A stretch of DNA of 64,000 bases from NCBI RefSeq assembly GCF_003058055.1, contig NZ_QBTZ01000001.1, positions 374,501 through 438,500 on the forward strand, read 5' to 3'. This DNA is from Acidovorax sp. 107 (lineage in GTDB: Bacteria > Pseudomonadota > Gammaproteobacteria > Burkholderiales > Burkholderiaceae_C). A program made the translations under genes and the position numbers. How positions within the stretch are numbered: position 1 is the stretch's first letter; every line of letters begins with the position of its first letter. Shown here in pieces: positions 43,809 to 55,124 of this stretch. The notes under the pieces were generated by a model, which was given only the letters and a program-made list of their open reading frames with translations, had not been told where the DNA came from and ran no database searches.

Positions 43809-46463
43809 TCAAACTCCAACGCTGTGCCGCAGCGCGTCGGCAGAGTGGGTGAAATACCGCGTCGCCAGTACATCCGACAGTCCCACCACGCCCTGCACAC
43901 AGCCACGCAGGTACTGTTCCAGCACGGCATGGCGCCCGTCGGCATCCTGTGCGCACAGGGCTGCCAGCGACAGGTCGGACGCGTCGGGAATGCCCGTGGC
44001 GGCGGATTCGCCGGGCGTACCTGCAGCGGCTTCGATCTTGGCAATGCGCCCGCGCAGCGTCTGCGCGACCCAGGCCAGCGAGCGGGGGTTGTCGCGGTCG
44101 ATCACCAGCAGGTCCAGCAGGGCGGGCATGTCGCGCCGCTGCTGGTACTGCGCGTGGAAGGTGATGGTGCTGTCAAACAGCGCCACCATGGCCTCAAAGC
44201 CGCCTTCATCGTGCACGGCGCCGGTCTGCAGGCCGCTTTCCAGTGCCGAGGCCAAAAAGCCCAGGCGCTCCAGATGCCGCCCTATGGACAGCAGGCGCCA
44301 GCCGTCGTCGCGGGTCATGCGGTCGGTCTGCTGGCCCGTCATGGCGGCGGTGTGGCCGCTCAGCACTTCCAGCTGGCGCAGCGCATCCAGCGGCGAATAG
44401 TCGCCGTCGTCTTCGGCGTCTGTGCGGGGTGCAAAAAACTCCGCCTCGGCCCGCACGATGAGGTTCCAGTGCTCTTGCGACAGGCGGTCGCGCACAGCCG
44501 ATGCGGCGCCTACTATGCCGCGCAGGTTGAAGCCCACGCTGGTCACCTGCTCGGGCAGCGTCAGCCCGGCGATCAGCGAGCGCTCGAACACGCGCCGTGC
44601 CTGCCCCGCGGCGGGCACCGTGGGCAGCACCAGCCCCTGGCTCACGCCCATGGCGCTCAGCCAGGCCAGTAGTGGCTGCGAGGTCTGGTCCTCGCCGTTC
44701 AGGCATTGCAGCGTGGTGCGCGCCAGGCGCGTGACGTTCTCGGTGCGTTCGGTGTAGCGACCCAGCCAGAACAGGTTTTCGGCCGCGCGGCTGGTCACTT
44801 GGCGGCTGCGGTGCACTACGGCGGGCGCGGCCTGGTTGTGGGCCAGCAGCGTGGTGGTGTCCACGGGGCCATCGGTCTGCACCCACACATCGGCACTGCT
44901 GCCGCCGCGCTGCATGGATGTGATGCCGCTGTCGCCCTGGGCCAGGCGTGCCAGCCCGCCCGGCAACACGCGCCACGATCCGGGGCCATCGCACACCGCA
45001 AACACGCGCAGCATCACCGAGCGGGGCGCGATGGGGCTGCTATCCGGCGCTGCATCCTCCGTGTCCTTGGTGCGCCAGGTGGGCATTTGCGACAGCGGCA
45101 GGTGGGCCTGCACGGTGTATTCATCGCCCTGCGCTTCGATGCGTGCGGACCACTGCGCCAGGTCTGGCGCCGACAGCGCGCCGCCCAGCACGGGCACGCG
45201 CTGCGCCATGGGCCAGGTGGGCCGGATCACGCTGTGGGCCAGCTGCGGCAGCACCGCCTGCATGGCTGTGTGCTCGCCGCACCACCAGGTGGGCAGCGAC
45301 GGCAGGGCCAGCTCCTCACCCAGCAGATGGCGCGACAGCGCGGGCATGAAACCCAGCAGCGCTGACGATTCAAGGAACGCCGAGCCGGGTGCGTTGGCCA
45401 CCAGCACGTTGCCCGCGCGGAGGGCCTGGAGCAGGCCGGGCACGCCCAGGCGTGAGTCGCTGCGCAGCTCCAGCGGGTCCAGAAACTCGTCGTCCAGGCG
45501 CTTGAGGATGCCGTGCACGGGCTGCAGGCCGTGCAGCGTCTTGAGGTACAGGCGGGCATCGCGCACGGTGAGGTCGTTGCCCTCGACCAGCGTGAGGCCC
45601 AGGTAGCGCGCCAGGTACGCGTGCTCAAAGTAGGTCTCGTTGTACGGGCCGGGTGTGAGCAGCACGATGCGCGCATCCTGCCCGGCCGGGCTCATCCGCC
45701 GCAGCCCGTCGAGCAGTGCACGGTAGGTGGCGGCCAGGCGCTGCACATGCATCTGGCTGAAGGCCTCGGGGAACAGGCGCGAGATGAGCAGCCGGTTCTC
45801 CAGCAGGTAGCCCAGGCCCGACGGCGCCTGTGTGCGCTGCGTGACCACCCACCAGTCGCCCTGCGCGTCGCGCGCCATGTCGAACGCCGCGATGTGCAGG
45901 TGGGTGCCGCCCACGGGCTGCACGCCGTGCATGGCGCGCAGATAGCCCGGGTGGCCCTGCACCAGGGCACTGGGCAGCAGGCCTTTGCGCAGCAGCTCCT
46001 GCGGCCCATACACGTCGGCCATCACGCGGTCGAGCAGGCGGACGCGTTGCAACACGCCGCGTTCAATATGGGCCCAGTCGCCCTGCGGGAGGATGAGGGG
46101 GAACAGGTCCACCGACCAGGGCCGCTGCGGGCCATTGCTGTCGGCATAGACGTTGTAGGTGATGCCGTTGTCGCGCACCTGCCGCTGCAGGCTCGCCATG
46201 CGCCGGTCCAGGTCCTGGAAGCCCTCGGGCCCCAATTGATCAAAAAATTGGGCCCAGGTGCTAGTGATATTGGGGTTGTTTGCTATTGATTTGTGAGCGA
46301 TTGGTGCGGTAGCGGTGCCGGGGGCGCTGGGCGTGTCCGCCACGCTGGCACCCCGCAACTCGTCAAAATGCCCGGCCGCCGCAGCAGGCGCCAGTGCAGC
46401 CGCCAACTGGGCTGCGCTGTCGGAAGGGTCGGGGGTGGGGGGGCTGTCGTTGAGGTGGTTCAC
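43809..46463 (-). CDS. Circularly permuted ATP-grasp / alpha-E fusion protein
   Basis: An 884-residue fusion. The first two thirds are a circularly permuted ATP-grasp (COG2308) with NGITYNVYADSNGPQRPWSVDLFPLIL, VLLTPGPYNETYFEHAYLA and WWCGEHT. From about residue 570 comes an alpha-E helical domain (COG2307) with SRAAENLFWLGRYTERTENVTRLAR. These are proposed peptide or amide ligases. I chose GTG 46463; upstream in-frame codons fall in a GC-rich repeat. The N-terminal 80 residues are low complexity and contain repeat copy 6 in frame. The middle gene of a three-gene operon. Confidence 0.88.
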   Translation of the reverse strand: MNHLNDSPPTPDPSDSAAQLAAALAPAAAAGHFDELRGASVADTPSAPGTATAPIAHKSIANNPNITSTWAQFFDQLGPEGFQDLDRRMASLQRQVRDNGITYNVYADSNGPQRPWSVDLFPLILPQGDWAHIERGVLQRVRLLDRVMADVYGPQELLRKGLLPSALVQGHPGYLRAMHGVQPVGGTHLHIAAFDMARDAQGDWWVVTQRTQAPSGLGYLLENRLLISRLFPEAFSQMHVQRLAATYRALLDGLRRMSPAGQDARIVLLTPGPYNETYFEHAYLARYLGLTLVEGNDLTVRDARLYLKTLHGLQPVHGILKRLDDEFLDPLELRSDSRLGVPGLLQALRAGNVLVANAPGSAFLESSALLGFMPALSRHLLGEELALPSLPTWWCGEHTAMQAVLPQLAHSVIRPTWPMAQRVPVLGGALSAPDLAQWSARIEAQGDEYTVQAHLPLSQMPTWRTKDTEDAAPDSSPIAPRSVMLRVFAVCDGPGSWRVLPGGLARLAQGDSGITSMQRGGSSADVWVQTDGPVDTTTLLAHNQAAPAVVHRSRQVTSRAAENLFWLGRYTERTENVTRLARTTLQCLNGEDQTSQPLLAWLSAMGVSQGLVLPTVPAAGQARRVFERSLIAGLTLPEQVTSVGFNLRGIVGAASAVRDRLSQEHWNLIVRAEAEFFAPRTDAEDDGDYSPLDALRQLEVLSGHTAAMTGQQTDRMTRDDGWRLLSIGRHLERLGFLASALESGLQTGAVHDEGGFEAMVALFDSTITFHAQYQQRRDMPALLDLLVIDRDNPRSLAWVAQTLRGRIAKIEAAAGTPGESAATGIPDASDLSLAALCAQDADGRHAVLEQYLRGCVQGVVGLSDVLATRYFTHSADALRHSVGV
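46251..46286 (-). repeat. Dispersed palindromic repeat, copy 6 (inside ATP-grasp CDS)
   Basis: Minus-orientation core starting ATAGCAAACAACCCC and ending ATATCACTAGCACCTGGGCC. Read in frame it gives SIANNPNITSTWA in the linker before the ATP-grasp domain. Confidence 0.6.
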
Positions 46464-46539
46464 TGCGCTCGATTTTCGGGCATTTGGTCGACAACACTCT
46501 GCGGGTAACCCACAGCCTGCAAAACCGGCGCGACCGATG

Positions 46540-46700
46540 CCAGAGACGCCAAGCAAGCGCCGCCCCGCAGCGAGGGCGTCGTCCCCCTTTGGGGGCTGAG
46601 GGCCGCGGCTCCAAGCCTGCCTGCGCAGGCTTGGACGTGCCCGAAGAGCCGCCGCCTCTGGCGGGGGCACCGAGGCGCGTAGCGACTCAGGGGGGCTTCT
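46540..46700. repeat. GC-rich intergenic repeat-like element
   Basis: A stretch between the two large cluster genes with nested hairpins: CCCCC-TTT-GGGGG (near 46583), a perfect 10-bp stem CCAAGCCTGC / GCAGGCTTGG (46611-46634) and GCGGGGGCACCG-type blocks ending GCGTAGCGACTCAGGGGGG. The look is that of intergenic repeats I associate with Comamonadaceae, but only this copy is in the window. It may also shape the mRNA between the two genes. Confidence 0.45.
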
Positions 46701-49700
46701 CTACCTCCGCATCTTGCGCCGCAGATCCAGCGTGAACGGAAACTCCCGGCTGCCCGGCAGCTCGATGGTCGCCGGTGGCACCGCCAGCCGGCCCGGCGTG
46801 TGGCCCATGCGCGAGAACCGCGCGAGGCGGCGGCTTTCGGCCTCATAGGCGTTGACCGGGAAGGTGTCGTAGTTGCGCCCGCCGGGGTGCGCCACGTGGT
46901 ACTGGCAGCCACCCAAAGAGCGGTTCATCCAGGTGTCCACGATGTCGAAGGTGAGTGGTGCGTGCGCGCCAATGGTCGGGTGCAGGGCTGAAGGTGGGTT
47001 CCAGGCCTTGTAGCGCACACCGGCCACAAATTCGCCGGTCGTGCCCGTGCTTTGCAGCGGCAGCGGCTGGCCGTTGACGGTGACCACATGGCGGCTTTCG
47101 TTCATGCCCGTCACGCGCACCTCGATGCGCTCCAGCGACGAGTCCACGTAGCGCACCGTGCCACCCGCAGAGCCCTCTTCGCCCATCACATGCCAGGGCT
47201 CCAGCGCGTTGCGCAGGGTCAGTTCCACGCCCATCGATTGGACCGTGCCGACCATGGGGAAGCGGAACTCGAACTGCGGCGCAAACCAGGCGGGGTCGAA
47301 CGCATAACCTGCGGCGTTCATCTCAGCCACCACGTCGTGCATGTCCTGCTGGATGAAGGTGGGCAGCATCCAGCGGTCGTGCAGCTCGGTGCCCCAGCGG
47401 GCGGCGGGCGCGCGGTAGGGCGCCTTCCAGAAGCGGGCGATCAGGGCGCGCAGCAGCAACTGTTGCACCACGCTCATGTGGGCATGGGGCGGCATCTCGA
47501 ACGCGCGCAGCTCCAAGAGGCCCAGGCGGCCGGTGCTGCTGTCGGGCGAGAACATCTTGTCGATGCTGAATTCGCTGCGGTGCGTGTTGCCCGTCACGTC
47601 CACCAGGATGTTGCGCAGCGTGCGGTCTACCACCCAGGGCGGCATTTCCTGCCCATATACGGCGCGGTTGGCCTCGATCTCGCGCAGGGCAATCTCCAGC
47701 TCGTACAGCTGGTCGTTGCGTGCCTCGTCCACACGCGGCGACTGGCTGGTGGGGCCGATGAACAGGCCGCTGAACAAATAGCTCAGGCTGGGGTGGTTGT
47801 GCCAGTACAGCAGCAGGCTGGCCAGCAGCTCGGGCTTGCGCAAAAACGGCGAGTCGGCCGGGGTGGCGCCGCCCATCACAAAGTGGTTGCCGCCGCCGGT
47901 GCCGGTGTGGCGGCCATCGGTCATGAACTTCTCGGCCGAAAGGCGCGTCTCCCACGCGGCCTGGTACAGAAACTCGGTGTGCTGCACCAGCTCCTTCCAG
48001 TGGGTGGCGGGGTGGATGTTCACTTCGATCACGCCGGGGTCGGGCGTCACCGCCAGCACCTTCAGGCGTGCGTCGCGTGGCGGCGGGTAGCCTTCCAGCA
48101 CGATCTTCATGCCCAGTTCTTCGGCCGTCGCTTCGATGGCGGCCAGCAGGTCCAGGTAGTCATCCAGGCGCGCCAGTGGCGGCATGAAGACGTAGAGCAC
48201 GCCGTACTTCTCGCCCACCTTTTCGGCCTTGGGGCCGCTCGCGCGGCGCTGGTCGCGCACCTCCACGCACAGGGCGGTGCGCGACAGGCCTGCCGCCGAC
48301 TGGAACTTGCCTGGGGGCTGCATGCCCGCATGGGGGTCGGGCTGCCCGGCCTGGCGCGCGTGGTCACCACCCGCAGTGCCCTGCGTTACGCGCCGGGCTT
48401 CGCCCGGTGCGGTGGCACCTGCCAGGTAGGGCAGGTCGCGGTCGCCGGTGACGGGGCCTGCGGGCACGGAATACCGCGCTCGCAGCGTGGTCGCAGCGGG
48501 CAGCGGGCCTTGGGGTGCGGTCGGGTCTTGCGGGATCAGGTGTTCGGTGTCCGATGCCTTCACCCAGGGCAGGGCATCGAGCGGCAGGCGGTAGCCCATG
48601 GGCGAATCGCCGGGGATGAGCAGCATGCGGTCGTCGCGGAAGAACCAGGGCCCCGTGCTCCACACACTGCCCGCCAGCGTGCCCGCGCCCACACCTGCTT
48701 GCAGCGGCAGCACATAGCCCACCACGCTGTCGAGCTTTTGCTCGAACACGCGGCGCAGGCGGGCGCGCTCCAGCTCATCGTCCAGGCGCGCGTCGAACGG
48801 GTCCACGTTGATGGGCAGGCGCCGCTCGCGCCACAGGTAGTAGAAGGTGTCTTCATACCCGGGCTGGATGTAGCGGTCGGTGATGCCCAGCTTGCGCGTG
48901 AGGTGGCGCACAAAACGCTCGGCGTCGGCGCTGGTGTAGTGGGATGGGTCACGCTCGTCGGCAAACAGCGCGGGGTTCTGCCACGCGGGCTGGCCGTCGG
49001 CGCGCCAGCAGATCGACAGTGCCCAGCGCGGCAGCTGCTCGCCCGGGTACCACTTGCCCTGGCCAAAGTGCAGAAAGCCGCCCTGGCCGTATTCGGCGCG
49101 CAGCTTGTGCGTGAGTTCGGTGGCAAAGCCGCGCTTGGTGGGGCCCAGCGCATCGGTGTTCCACTCCGGCGCGTCGCGGTCGCCCACGGCCACAAAGGTG
49201 GGCTCACCGCCCATCGTCAGCCGCACGTCGCCCGCCACCAGGTCGGCGTCCACCTGCTCGCCGAGGGCCAGCACGGCTTGCCACTGGTCTTCGGTGTAGG
49301 GCTTGGTCACGCGGGGCGATTCAAAGATGCGTGTCACGCGCATCTCGTGGCTGAACTCCACCTCGGCCTTGTCCACGCCGCCTTCAATCGGCGCGGCCCC
49401 CGAGGGTTGCGGCGTGCAGGCCAGCGGGATGTGGCCCTCGCCCGCCATCAGGCCACTGGTGGCGTCCAGGCCAATCCAGCCCGCGCCGGGCAGGTAGACC
49501 TCGCACCAGGCGTGCAGGTCGGTGAAGTCGTGGTCGGTGCCACTGGGGCCGTCCAGCGCCTTCACATCGGGCGTGAGCTGGATCAGATAGCCCGACACAA
49601 AGCGCGCCGCCAGCCCCAGGTGACGCAGCAGCTGCACCAGCAGCCAGCCTGAGTCGCGGCACGAGCCGCTGGCTTTTTGCAGCGTCTCTTCGGGCGTCTG

Positions 49701-50198
49701 CACGCCGGGCTCCAGGCGGATCAGGTAGCGCACGTCCTGCGCCACCTGCTGGTTGAGCTTGACCAGGAAGTCGATGGAGCGTTGTTTGCTGCGGTCGATT
49801 TTGTCCAGGTACGCCTGCACCAGCGGCGTCACCGGGTCGGTGGCCAGGTAGGGCGCCAGCTCCTGCTGCACATCGCTGCTGTACTTGAAGGGGATGTGCT
49901 CGGCCTCGGGCTCCAGGAAGAAGTCGAAGGGGTTGTACACCGCCATTTCCACCACCAGGTCCACCGTGACCTTGAACTCGCGCGTCTTCTCTGGGAACAC
50001 CAGCCGCGCCTGGTAGTTGGCAAACGGGTCCTGCTGCCAGTTGATGAAGTGCTGCGCGGGCTCGACCTTGAGCGAGTACGAAATCACATTGCTGCGGCAA
50101 TGGGGCGCAGGCCGCAATCGGATCGTCTGCGGCCCGAGGCCGACCAGCCGGTCGTATTGGTAATGCGTGACGTGGTGGAGCGCGGCGTGGATGGGCAT
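46701..50198 (-). CDS. Transglutaminase-like / DUF2126 protein (1165 aa)
   Basis: A very large cytoplasmic-looking protein. The N-terminal 290 residues are a transglutaminase module (MPIHAALHHVTHYQYDRLV start; Cys in GSCRDSGW, His in DLHAWCEVYLPG, Asp in GLDATSG). The remainder is DUF2126 (for example RLTMGGEPTFVAV, HFGQGKWYPGEQLPRWA, TDGRHTGTGGGNHFVMGG, LLYWHNHPSLSYLFSGLFIGPTSQ), which resembles a carboxylate-amine ligase/GCS-like region. First gene of the operon with the ATP-grasp/alpha-E fusion and the second transglutaminase. Its role is probably peptide modification, unproven. Confidence 0.88.
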   Translation of the reverse strand: MPIHAALHHVTHYQYDRLVGLGPQTIRLRPAPHCRSNVISYSLKVEPAQHFINWQQDPFANYQARLVFPEKTREFKVTVDLVVEMAVYNPFDFFLEPEAEHIPFKYSSDVQQELAPYLATDPVTPLVQAYLDKIDRSKQRSIDFLVKLNQQVAQDVRYLIRLEPGVQTPEETLQKASGSCRDSGWLLVQLLRHLGLAARFVSGYLIQLTPDVKALDGPSGTDHDFTDLHAWCEVYLPGAGWIGLDATSGLMAGEGHIPLACTPQPSGAAPIEGGVDKAEVEFSHEMRVTRIFESPRVTKPYTEDQWQAVLALGEQVDADLVAGDVRLTMGGEPTFVAVGDRDAPEWNTDALGPTKRGFATELTHKLRAEYGQGGFLHFGQGKWYPGEQLPRWALSICWRADGQPAWQNPALFADERDPSHYTSADAERFVRHLTRKLGITDRYIQPGYEDTFYYLWRERRLPINVDPFDARLDDELERARLRRVFEQKLDSVVGYVLPLQAGVGAGTLAGSVWSTGPWFFRDDRMLLIPGDSPMGYRLPLDALPWVKASDTEHLIPQDPTAPQGPLPAATTLRARYSVPAGPVTGDRDLPYLAGATAPGEARRVTQGTAGGDHARQAGQPDPHAGMQPPGKFQSAAGLSRTALCVEVRDQRRASGPKAEKVGEKYGVLYVFMPPLARLDDYLDLLAAIEATAEELGMKIVLEGYPPPRDARLKVLAVTPDPGVIEVNIHPATHWKELVQHTEFLYQAAWETRLSAEKFMTDGRHTGTGGGNHFVMGGATPADSPFLRKPELLASLLLYWHNHPSLSYLFSGLFIGPTSQSPRVDEARNDQLYELEIALREIEANRAVYGQEMPPWVVDRTLRNILVDVTGNTHRSEFSIDKMFSPDSSTGRLGLLELRAFEMPPHAHMSVVQQLLLRALIARFWKAPYRAPAARWGTELHDRWMLPTFIQQDMHDVVAEMNAAGYAFDPAWFAPQFEFRFPMVGTVQSMGVELTLRNALEPWHVMGEEGSAGGTVRYVDSSLERIEVRVTGMNESRHVVTVNGQPLPLQSTGTTGEFVAGVRYKAWNPPSALHPTIGAHAPLTFDIVDTWMNRSLGGCQYHVAHPGGRNYDTFPVNAYEAESRRLARFSRMGHTPGRLAVPPATIELPGSREFPFTLDLRRKMRR

Positions 50199-50362
50199 AT
50201 GCAGACCATGCTAGCAAGTCCCGAGCCATCGCGGGCAACTATTCCGGGGGCGGTGACAAGTGGTCATCGGCTGTTCACAATGTGCGGTCCGTGCCCCGCT
50301 GCCGGGGCTGTCTGCATGCTTGCGATGGCGCACCAACTTGGTGACGCCCTTTTTTTTTACCC

Positions 50363-51085
50363 ATGTCCCAATCCCCCCAACTTCTGCTCCTGCCCGGTCT
50401 GGCCGCCGATGAACGCATGTGGCGCGGCGTGCTGCCGCTGCTGCCCGCCGCGCTGCGCCCCGAGGTCGCCATCGCCCACCAGGATGTGAACCTGCATCGC
50501 ATCGAGGACTTTGCCGCCCGCCTGCTGGCGCAGCACGCGGGGCCGCTGGTGCTGGCCGGCGCGTCGATGGGCGGCATGGTCGCCATGGAGGCCGCGCGCC
50601 AGGCGCCGGAACGGGTCGCAGGGCTGGCGCTGCTGGGCACCACCGCGCGGCCCGAGACACCCGACATGCGCGCCCTGCGCGAAGGCGCCATCGCGCTGTT
50701 TGAACAGGGCCGCGTGCGCGAGGTCATCGAGCCCAACGTGGCCTTGGCCTTCCACCCCGTGAACGCTGCCAAGGCTGAGCTGGTGCAGGCCTATCTGGAC
50801 TTTGTGCTGGATGCGGGCCCCGACCACCTGGTGCGCCAGAACCGCGCCGTGATCCACCGCCCCGATGCGCGCTTGCACCTGCCCCAGCTGGCCTGCCCCG
50901 TGCTGGTGGTGTGTGGCGCAGCCGACCAGCTCACGCCGCCCGAATGTTCTGCAGAGATCGCGGCACTGGTGCCCGGCGCCGAGCACCACCTGCTGCCCGA
51001 CAGCGGCCACATGCTGACCATGGAGCAGCCCGAGGTGGTGACCGGCTTGCTGGTGCAGTGGCTGGCCCGCAGCGGGTGGATGTGA
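50363..51085 (+). CDS. Alpha/beta hydrolase
   Basis: A 240-residue alpha/beta hydrolase fold enzyme. The nucleophile elbow is GASMGG (Ser about 68), the acid is in CGAADQLTPPE and the histidine in PDSGHMLTME. LLLPGLAADERMW provides the oxyanion loop. No substrate can be named; BioH-like esterases have the same size but nothing specific supports it. A run of nine T precedes the ATG and no clear ribosome site is seen. It is divergent from the DUF2126 gene. Confidence 0.88.
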   Translation: MSQSPQLLLLPGLAADERMWRGVLPLLPAALRPEVAIAHQDVNLHRIEDFAARLLAQHAGPLVLAGASMGGMVAMEAARQAPERVAGLALLGTTARPETPDMRALREGAIALFEQGRVREVIEPNVALAFHPVNAAKAELVQAYLDFVLDAGPDHLVRQNRAVIHRPDARLHLPQLACPVLVVCGAADQLTPPECSAEIAALVPGAEHHLLPDSGHMLTMEQPEVVTGLLVQWLARSGWM

Positions 51086-51103
51086 GTGAGTTGAAGCGTT
51101 TTT

Positions 51104-51154
51104 GGCTGGAAGCGCTAGTGGATCATGCCTGAGTAGCTATAAAAATGGTAGCTA
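51104..51154 (-). repeat. Dispersed palindromic repeat, copy 7
   Basis: Minus-orientation core 51104-51140 plus arm TAGCTATAAAAATGGTAGCT. It shares the 17-mer GCATGATCCACTAGCGC with copy 8 about 4 kb away. It fills the gap between the hydrolase gene and the end of panC. Confidence 0.8.
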
Positions 51155-51155
51155 A

Positions 51156-52911
<1,756 letters not shown>

Positions 52912-52952
52912 GGAGCGCAGTGGGGCCAAAAAATTGCCGCGAGTCTATGCGA

Positions 52953-52975
52953 CCAATACTGGGTGTACTTATTGG
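52953..52975. promoter_or_regulatory. Candidate operator between panB and nadC
   Basis: CCAATA-N11-TATTGG, a 6-bp inverted repeat in an AT-richer patch of the 166-bp divergent spacer. It could control nadC-nadA or panB-panC. No regulator gene is nearby. Confidence 0.4.
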
Positions 52976-53077
52976 TTTCCGGCGCGGGCAGGGCGGGCCT
53001 GCGCTGGCACAGTGGCCTTTGCGTTCCCGGTATGCTCGCGGCCCATGAAAGCAGCGTTACCCCCAGAAATAAGCCCC

Positions 53078-53926
53078 ATGAGAGACAACGATGTAGACGC
53101 CCTGGCCCAGGCCGACGTGGCCCGCGCCCTGGCTGAAGACGTGGGCACTGGCGACCTTACCGCCGGCCTGATCGACCCCGCCCGCCGCGCCCGTGCGCGC
53201 ATCCTGGCGCGCGAAACCGCCGTGATCTGCGGCGCCCCTTGGGCCGAAGCGGCCTTGCGCGCACTCGACCCCACGGTGCAGATCACCTGGCACGTAGCAG
53301 AAGGCCAGCGCTGCGCCCCCGACCAGGTGGTGCTGGAGATGGAAGGCCAGGCCCGCGCACTGCTGAGCGCCGAGCGCACCGCACTCAACTTTCTGCAGCT
53401 GCTCTCGGCCGTGGCCACCAAGACCCGCACCTATGTGGATGTGGTGGCTGGGACCCGCGCTCAGATCGTGGACACGCGCAAGACCATTCCCGGCCTTCGC
53501 TTGGCGCAGAAATACGCCGTGCGCGTGGGCGGCGGCACTAATCACCGCATTGGCCTGCACGATGCGGTGTTGATCAAAGAGAACCACATTGCAGCCGCCG
53601 GTGGCGTGACGGCGGTGCTGCGCGCCGCACAGGCCGTGGCCGCGCAGGCGACCTTCATCGAGATCGAAGTCGAAACCCTGGAGCAACTGACCGAGGCGCT
53701 GAACGCGGGCGCCAAGATGGTGCTGCTGGACAATATGCCGCTGCCCATGCTGCGCGAGGCCGTGCGCATCAATGCAGGCCGGGCCATTCTGGAAATTTCG
53801 GGCGGTGTCACGCTCGACGGCCTGCGCGAACTGGCCGAGACCGGCGTGGACCGCATCTCCATCGGCACGCTGACCAAGGACGTGAAGGCCACCGACTTTT
53901 CGATGCGCCTGCAGGAGCTGGCATGA
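53078..53926 (+). CDS. nadC: Nicotinate-nucleotide pyrophosphorylase (quinolinate PRTase)
   Basis: A 282-residue enzyme converting quinolinate and PRPP to nicotinate mononucleotide in NAD synthesis. [16 protein letters not shown] opens the domain. [44 protein letters not shown] and LIKENHI are the active-site motifs, and [10 protein letters not shown] closes the barrel. ATG 53045 would add 11 residues; I prefer 53078 because it leaves room for a leader. It overlaps nadA by four bases. nadB is not in the window. Confidence 0.94.
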   Translation: MRDNDVDALAQADVARALAEDVGTGDLTAGLIDPARRARARILARETAVICGAPWAEAALRALDPTVQITWHVAEGQRCAPDQVVLEMEGQARALLSAERTALNFLQLLSAVATKTRTYVDVVAGTRAQIVDTRKTIPGLRLAQKYAVRVGGGTNHRIGLHDAVLIKENHIAAAGGVTAVLRAAQAVAAQATFIEIEVETLEQLTEALNAGAKMVLLDNMPLPMLREAVRINAGRAILEISGGVTLDGLRELAETGVDRISIGTLTKDVKATDFSMRLQELA

Positions 53927-55053
53927 GCACCGCGACCCTGAACCGCATCGACGTCGAATACGAGCAGCCCGACGAGGCGGCATCGGGCGCCGTCTGCTCC
54001 ACCAAACACGCCTGGGCGCGCGTGCCGCCCGAGCCCTCGCAGGCAGAGCGTGCGGCGCTGAAAGACAAGATCCGCCGCCTGCTCAAGGAAAAAAATGCGG
54101 TCATGGTGTCGCATTACTACGTGCACCCGGACCTGCAGGACCTGGCCGAGGAAACCGGTGGCCTGGTGAGCGACTCGCTGGAGATGGCCCGCTTTGGCCG
54201 CGACCACGCGGCGCAGACGCTGGTGGTGAGCGGCGTGCGCTTCATGGGCGAAACGGCAAAAATTTTGAGCCCGGAAAAGACCGTGCTCATGCCCGACCTG
54301 GATGCCACCTGCTCGCTGGACCTGGGCTGCCCCATCGACGAATTCAGCGCGTTTTGCGACCAGCACCCCGACCGCACCGTGGTCGTCTATGCCAACACCA
54401 GCGCGGCCGTGAAGGCGCGTGCGGACTGGCTGGTGACCTCCAGCTGCGCGCTCGACATCGTGAGTGCGCTCAAGGCGGCAGGCCAGAAAATTTTGTGGGC
54501 GCCCGACCGCCACCTGGGCGCCTACATCCAGCGCGAAACGGGCGCTGACATGGTGTTCTGGAACGGCGCCTGCATCGTGCACGACGAGTTCAAGGCGCTG
54601 GAGCTGGAGCTGCTCAAGCAGCAGCACCCCGCCGCCAAGGTGCTGGTCCACCCCGAAAGCCCCGCCGACGTGGTGGCTCTGGCCGACGCCGTGGGCTCCA
54701 CCAGCGCCATCCTCAAGGCTGCGCGCGAGATGGATGCCACCGAGTTCATCGTGGCCACCGACAACGGCATGATGCACAAGCTGCGCACGCTCAACCCTGC
54801 CAAGACGTTCTACGAAGCCCCCACGGCGGGCAACAGCGCCACCTGCAAGAGCTGCGCGCACTGCCCCTGGATGGCGATGAACGGCCTGGCCGATGTGGCG
54901 CGGGTGCTGGAAACCAGTGCCAACGCCGTGCATGTGGACCCTGCCCTGATCCCGCGTGCGCGCCAGCCGATTGACCGCATGCTGGCCTTCACGGCGGCGC
55001 TCAAGAACGGTCAGCCCACCGGCGCACTGGTGCCCCATTTGGGCGCTGCCTGA
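53923..55053 (+). CDS. nadA: Quinolinate synthase
   Basis: A 376-residue [4Fe-4S] enzyme condensing iminoaspartate with dihydroxyacetone phosphate. [16 protein letters not shown] and FMGETAKIL are typical. Cluster cysteines are expected in [19 protein letters not shown] and [19 protein letters not shown] and TDNGMMHKL bind substrate. The start overlaps the nadC stop (ATGA). Length is that of the long type found in proteobacteria. Confidence 0.96.
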   Translation: MSTATLNRIDVEYEQPDEAASGAVCSTKHAWARVPPEPSQAERAALKDKIRRLLKEKNAVMVSHYYVHPDLQDLAEETGGLVSDSLEMARFGRDHAAQTLVVSGVRFMGETAKILSPEKTVLMPDLDATCSLDLGCPIDEFSAFCDQHPDRTVVVYANTSAAVKARADWLVTSSCALDIVSALKAAGQKILWAPDRHLGAYIQRETGADMVFWNGACIVHDEFKALELELLKQQHPAAKVLVHPESPADVVALADAVGSTSAILKAAREMDATEFIVATDNGMMHKLRTLNPAKTFYEAPTAGNSATCKSCAHCPWMAMNGLADVARVLETSANAVHVDPALIPRARQPIDRMLAFTAALKNGQPTGALVPHLGAA

Positions 55054-55088
55054 GAGCGCACGACGTGTTGATGTTTGCTCATTTTTTG

Positions 55089-55124
55089 ATAGCTATAGGT
55101 GCATGATCCACTAGCGCCTCCGCC
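55089..55124 (+). repeat. Dispersed palindromic repeat, copy 8 (at pabBC start)
   Basis: Core starts ATAGCTATAGGTGCATGATC after a TTTTTTG run and ends CGCCTCCGCC. The presumed GTG start of the pabBC gene is 10 bp into it. Confidence 0.78.
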
